A stretch of 64,000 nucleotides of DNA from Ceratopteris richardii (taxonomy: Eukaryota; Streptophyta; Polypodiopsida; Polypodiales; Pteridaceae), in assembly GCA_020310875.1 (NCBI GenBank), contig CM035431.1, forward strand, positions 11,699,598-11,763,597, given 5' to 3'. The notes under the pieces were generated by a model. The model ran no database searches. It was not told the DNA's origin and saw only the letters and a program-made list of their open reading frames with translations. This document shows, piece by piece, positions 51,833-61,851 of this stretch. A program made the position numbers and the translations under genes. The first letter of the stretch is position 1. Each line of letters begins with the position of its first letter.

Positions 51833-54800
51833 TATTTGACAAATGTCGAGAATATCAGGTTTGCTTGAACCCAGAAAAATGCGTTTTCATGGTTAGACAA
51901 GGCAAAATTCTAGGACACATTGTGTCAAAAAATGGAATCTCTACGGATGAAGAAAAGGTGAAGGTAATTGCAGAATTACCTAGACCAACTAATGTGAAAG
52001 AGGTACAGGCATTTATGGGCCATTGCGGCTATTACAGGAGATTCATCCACATGTATGCAATCATAGCCAAGCCTTTGTACTCTCTTTTAACCAATTTTGA
52101 ATGGACAGATGAATGTGAAAATTCATTTAATGAACTTAAACGACGCTTGTGCTCAGCACCTATATTGACTACCCCAGATTGGAGTAAGCCGTTCCATGTA
52201 CATGTGGACGCATCCAATTATGCCATAGGATGTGTGTTAGCACAACCCACGAGTGAAGGTAACATAGATCTCCCCATAGCTTACGCGAGCAGACAATTGA
52301 ACGCAGCAGAAAGGAATTACACCACGACGGAACGAGAAGGATTAGGGATGATCTACGCAGTAAAGAAGTTCAGGCACTACTTGTTGGCCAACAAATTCAA
52401 GTTCTTTACAGATCATCAAGCCCTATTATACTTAGTCAACAAACCATGTAACACGGGACGATTGATACGTTGGTTTCTATTACTCATGGAGTACGATTTC
52501 GAAGTAGTAGTCAGGAAAGGAAAGACACATCTTAGAGCTGACCACCTTTCAAGATTAACATCAGGAGAAGCTCCTCAAGGAGTAATGGATGATCTACCAG
52601 ATGCATATTTGTTTAATCTTGAGATAGCACCAGAATGGGCTAAGCCTATAGTCCCTATTCTCACTTATGGACCCAAGAATCCTAGGTTAAAGATCAAAGA
52701 AGGAGAGATTACCAAGTCTCAGAGATACCAAATCTTAGCAGGAAGCATATATAAACAGGATAATCAAAAGATTCTTGCTTGTTGTGTAGATGAATCAGAA
52801 CATGCAAATTGGTTGCAATTAGCACACATAGGTGCACTAAAGCAACATTATTCGAAACATCGAACATTACAGACTCTGCATAGACTAGGAGTATATTGGC
52901 CTTCAATGGAAGCAGACGTCTACAAGCTGTGTAAAGAATGCCATGTTTGTTGTGAAAGACCACCATTAAAGCATGCTACTTTATATCATGTGTCTCTCAC
53001 ACCAGACTGGAGTGAACCTTTAGTGACATACTTGAGGACGAACACATTCCCTCAAGGCATGACCTTAGCTCGACAACGTAGTCTGGAGCAGGAATCTCAA
53101 GACTATTCTCTTATTGGCGATAATTTATACAAAAGAGGACGAGATGGATATCTAAGACAATGTGTTCATGAAAGCGATTATCTGAGCATACTAGAGACTG
53201 CACACCAAGGTGTTGCAGGAGGTCATTTTGGACCCGATAGGATAACCAAAGCCATCCTCTTTGCAGGATTATGGTGGCCCACTCTTCACATGGATGCTCA
53301 TACCTATGTAAAGAGATGCGATGTGTGCCAAAGAACTCAGTTTCCAACGCGCAGAGATGAAATGCCATTGAAACCCATGATGGGCGGACGTGCATTTTCA
53401 AAGTGGGGTATAGACTTTGTAGGACCCATCAACCCCCCTGCAAAAGGTACACATGCGGAGTACATTATAGTCGCGACAGATTATCTTACGAAATGGGTAG
53501 AGGCAAAAGCCACGAAAAAGAATGATGCACACACAACTGCAAAATTCTTATTTGAAAATGTCTTTACAAGATATGGATTGCCTATAGAGTTAGTGAGCGA
53601 TCGAGGCACTCACTTTCTAAACCAAGTCATTGAATATTTGTTACAGGATTTTATGGTAATTCACAAGAAATCTGCACCATATCATCCTCAGGCCAATGGT
53701 CAGGCTGAAAGCACTAATAAGATCCTTTGTAACGTACTGACAAAACTTGTGAACAACAAACGTTCAGATTGGGACAAACAGTTACACCACGCTGTTTGGG
53801 CATATCGAGTGGCCTACAAGACCGTACTCAATGCAACTCCCTTTCAGATGGTTTTTGGTCAGAATGCTGTGCTTCCCTTGGACTTCTTGATACCTACCCT
53901 TAAGGTTGCACAAGAACATCAATGGACCGGCCATGAATTATCAGCGCGAATAATGGACTTGGAACGATTAGGAGAAACGAGGCTAAAGGCAGCAGCAGGA
54001 ATATACGCAGCGAAGAAGCGACAGAAAGCATATTTCGATGCACATGTGAAAGATAAAGGCCTAAAAGAAGGAGATTTAGTTCTAGTGTATACACTGAAAC
54101 AGCACGCACGGAAGTTAGAAAAGCGAGGTTATGGACCTATGATCATTAACAGACTCTCAACAAGTGGAGCAGTACAGTTAGCCACCTTAGAAGGAGACGT
54201 AATGCCTAATTATATTAGTGGCTGTAGAGTCAGGTTGTATCAGGAACCTCTTACTGAGGATATGCTTAGACGACTCACGTTGGCAGAGAAGCGTAAGGAG
54301 GAAGAAAATAGAATACGAGCGGAAGCTCAGGCAGAAGCAATGGAACGCATAAAGCGCATGAAGCTAAGAAGACGAGGACTAGGGAGAGAACATTATAACC
54401 ATCTGGAAACTACACCCAGATATCCCATGGCCATGTGTCAAGTCAAGTCAACCCCTCATCCTAGTATAGTGGACAGGAGACCATTCATTACAGTTAGGCT
54501 AGAGCACGGCAACCCTTGCCAAGAGCTCAGGGCTTTAATTGACTCAGGTGCTGCGACTAGTGCGATTAGATGGTCCCACTATAAGGATTCAGGAATAGAA
54601 ATGCGGCCAATTGAGGCATACCTCATAGGGCTAGGAGGCATGGAAACCCCTTGCATGGGTGAGGTGGACCTTCCTATCCTCATTAAGGATGTGACCATGA
54701 CAGCGAAGCTACTAGTGTGCCATGATGACGACCTGATAGAACCCCTAATCCTTGGCCAAGATTGGCTATACGATCACTCAGTGGACCTAAATCTTAGACA

Positions 54801-55887
54801 AGGCTCCTTACAGATTGGAACCTTAGAACAGAAGCGAGTGATACCGCTTGACTTCCCTAATGGCATTCCGCCTGACGGTTGTGACCCTGGACCCTATGAA
54901 ACGCATGCGACGGAAGACCGGAAGATCTTTAATCAGCTCAGTCACGTTACGTCTACACCGACCCACTCGGTCGTGGCTATAGACAGTTGTCAATCAGAAG
55001 GACGACAGGAGCTCTTCCCTGGGACTTCCTGCAAACTAGAAGAGACTGTTACCCACCCACAAGGGCAGATGGACACAATTAGCGGTCAGGTGGGTTGCAT
55101 CAGCGGCCAAACGAGCACACCATACTGCGGTGCTCATCCTTCCAAACTTGTTGCGGACTGGCCTAGATTAAAGTTAAATAAGGCATCACTTCCTAATGGG
55201 CAGGTCACGCAAGTCTTGGATCTCCCTTCTTTTCCAAAGCAGAGTGTCCATCCGACCTCTCAACTCGAGCAACAACTGAGTCAATCACGACGAAGGAACC
55301 CAGACCGACTGCAGTATCGGAGGAAACAACAAGAAAGGCAGTTCAGGCCACCCAAAGGAAGCGGCACCAGACAAATGTGGGTGCCAAAAGGACAAAAAGC
55401 ACCAAAGAACTCCAGCCAAGCAGAAATCGATAAAAAAAAGGCAGTACAGAAACAGAATCGATATCCACCATCCCCTCGACCTTCTTCTACAGGTCCAAGC
55501 ATCCGACAAATGTGGATCGCCAAGAAGTACCTTACCCATAAACCCACGCCCACGCAGATTTGGGTACCCAAACCATGTATCATAGCTCAAACCATAAGCC
55601 ATGTAATATATAACCCCCACAACTCATTTCATCCCTTGATACCACCACACACGACACCACCCTTTGCCCCTCAGCAGAAACCCACCTCCCACTCCAAGAT
55701 CCTTAGGAAATGGATACCGAAACGTGTCCAACCTTCTCCCCCTAACCCCATGTCTGATAAAACTACCCCCCCGACTAACATACAACCTCGTACTAAATCA
55801 CTAACCTTTAAACCTTGTATAAATTCACCCACCATCATCAGCATCACTCGTAATCTCATATCATCAAGAAATGTATGCATGATCTGA
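51823..55887 (+). pseudogene. Element E truncated pol: RT end, RNase H, integrase, protease 2
   Basis: Open frame of about 1354 codons in register with gag, after the TAG. It begins after the RT active site (LRQIFDKCREYQVCLN), so YVDD and protease 1 are absent. RNase H (HVDASNYAIG, FFTDHQALLYL, RADHLSRL). H2C2 module 1 (AHIGALKQHY, CKECHVCC; ~52720-52960). Module 2 (AHQGVAGGHF, CDVCQRTQ; ~53100-53345). Integrase core (GIDFVGP, SDRGTHF, GQAESTNK). Retropepsin-like 2 (LIDSGAATS at ~54537, LILGQDW at ~54748). Tail with QMWVPK, QMWIAK, QIWVPK and RKWIPK (55375-55722). There is no ATG at the start, so expression would need stop suppression or reinitiation. Confidence 0.88.
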
Positions 55888-56083
55888 AACGTATAGGTGT
55901 CTAGAGACCTGCACTAGTGCTGCAAGAAACATTGCATCCATCGCATCACAACACTTGGCTACACGGGTTACGCATCAGTTATGGAAAGGGATTGCGGTCT
56001 CACTTTAATGGGATCATAATTGATTTCCATGCTAATGTGTTAATCTTTTGTAGCAGATCTTTCTAATTAGAGCATCAGTCACC
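55888..56083 (+). other. Spacer between E pol and ORF2 with candidate 3' splice site
   Basis: 196 bp. GCTAATGTGTTAATCTTTTG then TAG/CAG at 56051-56056 gives a branch-like CTAAT, pyrimidines and AG, about 28-31 nt before the ORF2 ATG. Parallels the B site at 10675-10681. Confidence 0.4.
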
Positions 56084-59000
56084 ATGCAAACCGACAAAGG
56101 AACATCCGGAGCAGGCCCCAGTGTAGCGGCTGTGCCCCTCAACGTGCTACGAGCAGAGTCCCACCCGACTGCTCCACCGCCGGAATTTCAGGGATTTCCA
56201 GGGCCCATGCCTATCGACAACCCACCCATGGGTTACACCGAAAAGATACACAGGAACTCTCATTGGTTTCAGGGCCTTGCAGGACCCCTTGCGGACGCGG
56301 ACTTTATATTTGAATCCTCTTTGACATTTGATGACCGCACGTGGGGAAAATACCAGTTTTTCTCCAGAGAGTTCGAAGCCCTACAGAGCACACAGGATTT
56401 AACTCATGTTTGGGCCAGAGCAGGCTTCACAGAGTATTTCAGTGATCCTCTGCCCAAACCGGATTTTTACAGGTGCTATTACTTAATCACTACCCTACTG
56501 GCCTCAGAGAATAAGGACATCCCAGGGACCTTCATATTGCCTACTCTAGTGGATGATCCACCTTACAAAAGGTTTTACCTATCTAAGGATTTAATCAGAG
56601 CGGCCATCAAAATTCATGGCACCCACACACCCACAGATCGAGAGAGATTAATTCCAGAACCAATGAAACGTGGGGATGTCACGAAGTGGGAGGAGATTTC
56701 GGCAATTACACCTGAGCTGTCGAAGCCACTAAGGATATGCATGCAACATTTTGCGTTTCCCGCTCAGGACAGATTTACCATGCCCCATAAACGAATCTGG
56801 TTCGGATTGTATTTGGCATGCACGGGACCTCAAACTGTTGATCTGGCAAGCTGGATCATAGATCAAATGTATCTGGCACAGCACAGATGGGAGCGCAAGA
56901 AAGTACTTAATGGATGTTGTGCACTCACTAGAATTGTGTATATGTGCTTAGCATATGACTTGCCCATCGAGCGTGCATTAACAGGAGAAGAGCTGAAGGC
57001 ATTCAAAGGAACGGCGAAGAAAGCCAGGAAGCCCAGTAGAACACGGGCAGGTAAGCGCATGAGAGGCACTATTCCTTGCCTTCAAGTGCCAGAGTCACCA
57101 TCACCACAACCCTCTCCAACACAATCACCGACAGAAGCCGCTCCCACAGTGCAACCTATTCGCATAAGGTTGTCTAGACCAGTGGTCACGGAGGGCACTA
57201 CTAGTACAGTTGCACCTCAGGCAGCTACACCCACAGAACCCACCACCACGACAGCAGAAGCTCCCACCACTATTGGTGCGGAAGCCTTTTCTTTCCCAAT
57301 ACCACACATGGAGGCAGAACCAATAAACACAACATTCGATTTTGAGATGCCGGATGCATTCTCAAATGAGTTCCAGTTTTCAGAGGCACAGATGTTCTCT
57401 CAAGAATATGAACGCCCCAGTTACCCTACCACACCGCGGGACTTGCCACAGGGACAAGCTGTGTCGGGCTCTGAAGAAGAAAGAACCGAAACAGACGACG
57501 ATCAAGGCGACGATGAAGCCAGCCGGGGTTCACATGACGACCAGACAGAGGGGCAAGGCCAACAAACCGACACGCACGGCGACACCAGCACATATGAAGA
57601 TGAGACTTTCGAAGCAGCAGCGTACACATTGGCCATAAAGAAATTATATCGTACCATGGAGAAAGTCTGGGCACGGAAGAAATTGATGGAACAAGAGAGC
57701 CAGGCCCTAATCGAACAAGAACTAGTCTCCGGAGGATTTGAAGAAGTCTACATCAGAGGGTTCAGAGAACTGGTCCAATCCATCGGCCCGGTCGAAGCAC
57801 TGAGGTATTTACAAAGGAAGCCACTCCCCCAATATGACCCTCGCAGAGTTCGCCTGCTATCGAAGCCCGGTGAATATATTCGAGTTCCGGTAGGTGCTCA
57901 ATCATCCCACCAAACGCAAGATGCACGCCTACGGCCGGAAAGATCCTTCATCGAAGAAACCATCCTAGTCGACTCCCCACCACATACTACCGTTGTACAT
58001 ACTACCACTATCCTTGAAATAACATCCACACCATCTACTCCTCTCTCACCTCATGTTTCACCAACCCATCCTGTATCCCCCGCACACCCTACTGCTCCTC
58101 CCACATCCACACCAGTTCACGGCAACATAGCCACCACCTTTGCCCCACCCATTCAGGCCGCCACACCCGTACCCACCCCACCTCATCCACATGATAACCC
58201 CTTCATCCCTTCATCCTTCCCATCCTTTCCCCCACCTTTAAGACACCCTTTCACCTTTCTAACCCCACTAACCTTCTCACCAGTCTCACCTCCCCAACCT
58301 ACCATAACGCCTATTTCCCCGTTTCACCAAGCCGCTCCAACCATTCCCCCTGTAACTTACTCTACATTTGTAAATCCCGTCTTCACACCGACACAACCAC
58401 CCACTTACACACCGCTTTTCACAGTCACAGCACTTGACACGTCCAATGACATGGACATCTCACCACCCACCGCACCAGCACCCACTACACTCACAGCACC
58501 ATCATATTTAGGTACGTCACAGTTTTCCACGATCACCACTGCATCCACATTCCCAACCCCATTCCCCATTCCCGTTGCATCTACTTCTACTGCATCCTCA
58601 CTTAACACTTCATTACTATTATCACCCACCATAGACACCGCACTTCATCAAATGTTCACATGCATGACACAAGTACGAGATGAGTTTGCATCTCTTGGCA
58701 ACAACTATCAACAGCTGCAGAGGACGACAAATGAATTACAGTCGCAGCTTAATTCATTATCGATCGAGAATGCCTCTTTAAATACACAATACCAAGAACT
58801 AAGAGAGGCATATCATAAGCTAGAGTTAGAAAGTGAAGAGAAGACAAAAGAAGCCACTGCTGATCTGGACAACCTGCTTCGAGCCCAAACAATTAGGAAC
58901 GCGACGCTGACCAGAAATATGGGCTTACTAAGAAGACACTTAGCCGCAGCAAAAGAGGAGAACCAGAGACTCCAAGAGCAGAACAGAGAGAACTTGGAAG

Positions 59001-60571
59001 CGGCTTTGGACCATCCGGAACAACCACTAAGTCCGAGCAGATTCAAGGCAATCCCATCCGAGTCGATGCGGATGCTGCTAGACGACCATGTCAGATTGCT
59101 CGAGGACTATGATCGTATGAACGAAGAACATCAAAAGTTAAAGGAAGATCACAAACTGCTACAACTCAGAGAACCAGCAACACAACAGGTACCAGTAGCA
59201 GCGGAATTACCAGCGCCTGTGGACCCTGCCCCTGAAGTTTTAGAGGAACTCAACGCACTCCGGGCCCAGGTAACAAATCTTGAATCTAGGATTGCCATCT
59301 ATGAAGCACCACCAAGGCCAGACTCCCCACCTGAGCTACCAGCTGAGGAAGAAACCGTCACTATCCCGGTGGAGGAGACCTTCGAAGAGGCTTATGAACC
59401 GATACCCATCCCAGGCGGACGTGTCACGGCCGAAGGCCAGATGACCTACGAATTACCTACCCCCGCGTGGATGAAGACAGTAGAAGAACTCGGAACGACA
59501 CACTCGGCCAGAGTAGAGGCACAGCTACATGCCATGGCCATAATTGAAGAGAAAATTTTACAATCACCATTCTTTGCTCAAATGGCCCCGCGACGATACA
59601 TATCCGGGCATGAGCTTCAGTATAAACCATACTTCATGTTAATGGCAGAATATCAGTTAACCATAGAAAAAGAAACCGGCATGAAACCAATGCATGCCAC
59701 TCAATTCGAGCCAGAGGACTTGCCACCAAGGGCGCAAAGAGGTGAAATCCTTCAACCAGACTGGCGCAAAGATTTACTGCAAAATTATCCAGAAATGATG
59801 AGCACGTGGGTAAAAGCGCCGCTTCACTTAAAATTTAATCCGTGCTGGGGACCAGTACCACGACGCCGCTCTTGGACTGCCTTCGCTATAAAGCTACAGA
59901 ACAATAAGCAGTGCCAAGACTGGTTGAACTATCCCTACCTCAAGCCACCAGTCGCGTTACCCACAGTAGGCTACATGATGGCGACGATCCGCCACTGGCT
60001 CCCTCGATTAAAACACATGGATGATATTGCCGCGCACATGACTGTCAAAATCTTTGACATGATGCAGATGGTCTTTAAAGTCTTCCGGCGCATCAAGGCT
60101 CCCCATGTTAACACCCCGGGCTTTGAGCATGGCAACTTTGATTTAGTCTATGATATGAGCACAACGCCTTCGCTACGGGTGTGTTACGCCTGGCACTGCA
60201 GGATCAAATATCTACCGGCATGTTACAAGCAAACATTCGAAGAAATGTTCACCACCGGTTTTTGGGAGTACCATTCCGAAGTATTCATAAGCAGGCCCAC
60301 ACACTTATTGCAATTATTCGCCTGTGAACGAATGGTGTACTCCACACATTATCAGCTCCCACCACCAGACGAGCCGCAACCTATCGACTGGGAGAAACTC
60401 GAGGCTGATCTAGCCCGAGGTATTCGTGTATCAGAGCACACCCTCGCCCAAGACCTCCTACAGAATTACATCCGGCAGACATCACAACAAGGTTCTGTCA
60501 GGGACGACAGAAGCGAGAGGGAGGGGGGTGTTGGAAGCAGCCAGAGGCACAGACGCCACGGAAGCATGTAA
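56084..60571 (+). CDS. Accessory ORF2 of element E, unknown function
   Basis: 1495 residues, homologous end to end with B ORF2. N-terminal domain ~58-305 (HWFQGLAGPL, CCALTRIVYMCLAYDLPIER). Acidic linker. A long Thr/Pro-rich stretch (~650-840), then a coiled coil ~850-1030 (LGNNYQQLQRTTNELQSQL, LLRRHLAAAKEENQRLQEQ). C-terminal domain ~1130-1415 (PEDLPPRAQRGEILQPDW, NFDLVYDMSTTPS, EEMFTTGFWEYHSE). No membrane segment or signal peptide. The last 14 codons are in the 3' LTR and the polypurine tract is translated (E-G-G-V-G-S-S). The frame is intact although pol is deleted, so it may be needed in cis or be too young to have decayed. Confidence 0.88.
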   Translation: MQTDKGTSGAGPSVAAVPLNVLRAESHPTAPPPEFQGFPGPMPIDNPPMGYTEKIHRNSHWFQGLAGPLADADFIFESSLTFDDRTWGKYQFFSREFEALQSTQDLTHVWARAGFTEYFSDPLPKPDFYRCYYLITTLLASENKDIPGTFILPTLVDDPPYKRFYLSKDLIRAAIKIHGTHTPTDRERLIPEPMKRGDVTKWEEISAITPELSKPLRICMQHFAFPAQDRFTMPHKRIWFGLYLACTGPQTVDLASWIIDQMYLAQHRWERKKVLNGCCALTRIVYMCLAYDLPIERALTGEELKAFKGTAKKARKPSRTRAGKRMRGTIPCLQVPESPSPQPSPTQSPTEAAPTVQPIRIRLSRPVVTEGTTSTVAPQAATPTEPTTTTAEAPTTIGAEAFSFPIPHMEAEPINTTFDFEMPDAFSNEFQFSEAQMFSQEYERPSYPTTPRDLPQGQAVSGSEEERTETDDDQGDDEASRGSHDDQTEGQGQQTDTHGDTSTYEDETFEAAAYTLAIKKLYRTMEKVWARKKLMEQESQALIEQELVSGGFEEVYIRGFRELVQSIGPVEALRYLQRKPLPQYDPRRVRLLSKPGEYIRVPVGAQSSHQTQDARLRPERSFIEETILVDSPPHTTVVHTTTILEITSTPSTPLSPHVSPTHPVSPAHPTAPPTSTPVHGNIATTFAPPIQAATPVPTPPHPHDNPFIPSSFPSFPPPLRHPFTFLTPLTFSPVSPPQPTITPISPFHQAAPTIPPVTYSTFVNPVFTPTQPPTYTPLFTVTALDTSNDMDISPPTAPAPTTLTAPSYLGTSQFSTITTASTFPTPFPIPVASTSTASSLNTSLLLSPTIDTALHQMFTCMTQVRDEFASLGNNYQQLQRTTNELQSQLNSLSIENASLNTQYQELREAYHKLELESEEKTKEATADLDNLLRAQTIRNATLTRNMGLLRRHLAAAKEENQRLQEQNRENLEAALDHPEQPLSPSRFKAIPSESMRMLLDDHVRLLEDYDRMNEEHQKLKEDHKLLQLREPATQQVPVAAELPAPVDPAPEVLEELNALRAQVTNLESRIAIYEAPPRPDSPPELPAEEETVTIPVEETFEEAYEPIPIPGGRVTAEGQMTYELPTPAWMKTVEELGTTHSARVEAQLHAMAIIEEKILQSPFFAQMAPRRYISGHELQYKPYFMLMAEYQLTIEKETGMKPMHATQFEPEDLPPRAQRGEILQPDWRKDLLQNYPEMMSTWVKAPLHLKFNPCWGPVPRRRSWTAFAIKLQNNKQCQDWLNYPYLKPPVALPTVGYMMATIRHWLPRLKHMDDIAAHMTVKIFDMMQMVFKVFRRIKAPHVNTPGFEHGNFDLVYDMSTTPSLRVCYAWHCRIKYLPACYKQTFEEMFTTGFWEYHSEVFISRPTHLLQLFACERMVYSTHYQLPPPDEPQPIDWEKLEADLARGIRVSEHTLAQDLLQNYIRQTSQQGSVRDDRSEREGGVGSSQRHRRHGSM
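60515..60528 (+). promoter_or_regulatory. Element E polypurine tract
   Basis: GAGAGGGAGGGGGG directly before the 3' LTR, inside ORF2. Confidence 0.92.
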
Positions 60572-61176
60572 AGACGGAGCAGGAAGCCAGTCGGATCAAT
60601 TTTCCAAACAAATATGTTTCTTATTAATTCTTCAAACACTCAACAGTGATTATTATCACTAATTGTAACATATGTATCATAAAAAACCCCCATTTTGTAA
60701 TCCATAGCTCCATTTTGTGCAAGCCGAGGAGTCCTCGAGCTTGAGGAGCTTAGGTAGAATGCGCGTACCAATTTTCGTTATTTTTAGATACCGTTTACCC
60801 TTCCAAATAGCCTCTAGGACTTATTTTTTAACTAGGCCGGTCACTAGATGTGAAACCGGTCAAAACTAGTCTAGAAACTATAAAAAGAGCTAGAGAGCTC
60901 ATTTTTGAGGTTGGTTCATTTTAGCTTGTTTGAGATTAGAGTTATTTTGAGCTTGTAAGAGTGTTCTTGAGTAATAGAGCTAATTTCCTACCTTCCATTG
61001 TGTCTTGCTTGTCTCTTCATTGTGTGTGTATGTGTGTGTGCATCTTTGTGCTTCTCACCTTCACTCTCACATCGTCTCACATTCACGATCTTCATATCAC
61101 TCCTACCTCTCCCACGGATTGACATTAAGGAGGTGAAGTTTCTTAACGTGGTTCTCACCATTGTGCTAGAGCAACA
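60529..61176 (+). repeat. Element E 3' LTR
   Basis: 648 bp, partner of 46231-46878, with the TATA copy at 60878-60887. The right boundary is fixed by the GCAAG duplication. Confidence 0.95.
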
Positions 61177-61181
61177 GCAAG
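61177..61181. repeat. Element E target-site duplication, right copy (GCAAG)
   Basis: Exact match to 46226-46230. Confidence 0.9.
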
Positions 61182-61626
61182 CAAGCACTTAATCTTTAAG
61201 TTGGAAGGTGATCTACTCGTGGCTAGAAGCATTTGTTTAAACGGGTTTTGTACTGAGAGAATTGAAGTCAAGAAGTTAGGGGTGTCTAAATCGACTTCTC
61301 AGAAGTGCAGATTCACACATAGGTAACTTGTGAAGTTGATTTCTCAAGTTATACTAAACCTTTTGAAGAACTTTAACTTGGAGGAGGTGCGCAATCTCTA
61401 GGCGACACTCCATACAAATTTTCATAGAAAACTTTAAAGATTTGATAAGTCAATGAGAAGAAATTATGCAGCAGACTTTCTGTGTTTCATTTTCTTCACA
61501 GAATTTTCAAGTTTTTGATAATTTGGAGATTGGACCTCTAATTTGGTAAAGGTTTTGACTTACTCTTGGTATAGAGGTGCTCTAATCACAAGAGTAGGTT
61601 GTTCTTTTGGAGATTAACACTCTCCA
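61182..61626 (+). repeat. Copia H 5' LTR, right part
   Basis: Continuation of the LTR interrupted by E, ending ...actctcca four bases before the primer site. No ORF. Confidence 0.65.
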
Positions 61627-61630
61627 TCAG

Positions 61631-61642
61631 TGGTATCAGAGC
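61631..61642 (+). promoter_or_regulatory. Copia H primer binding site (tRNA-iMet)
   Basis: TGGTATCAGAGC, exact copia consensus complementary to initiator tRNA-Met. Confidence 0.92.
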
Positions 61643-61851
61643 AGGAGACATCAAAATCAAGAAAAGGAGGATCCCGACTGCTGCAGATTCAAGAATTTCA
61701 ATAATTGAAGAGCTAGAAGGTGAAAGTTTGAAGGCAAAGCTTGAAGAGGAGACCATACAACATCAAGAAGGACAAAAGGAGTCTAATTCGAAGTAAAGGT
61801 ACACATATTGTTCATAAAGGTTGAAGTTTTCAATACACAGGAGGACACAAG

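Larger units (their letters stand above)
46231..61176 (+). mobile_element. Large Ty3/gypsy element E, internally deleted
   Basis: 14,946 bp on the plus strand. It has 648-bp LTRs (I saw one difference, T/C near 46410/60708), a GCAAG duplication, tRNA-Asp primer site, TCGCGA-array leader, gag, truncated pol, ORF2 and a polypurine tract. Sister family of B: same order, homologous proteins and leader, and the same LTR core promoter. Protease 1 and most of RT are deleted at 51810-51830, so it needs enzymes from another copy. Inserted in the 5' LTR of copia H. Confidence 0.95.

Noticed and set aside
55281..55620. Two overlapping minus-strand ORFs over 100 codons
   Set aside because: Antisense shadows of the E pol tail; no homologue and no promoter or start evidence.
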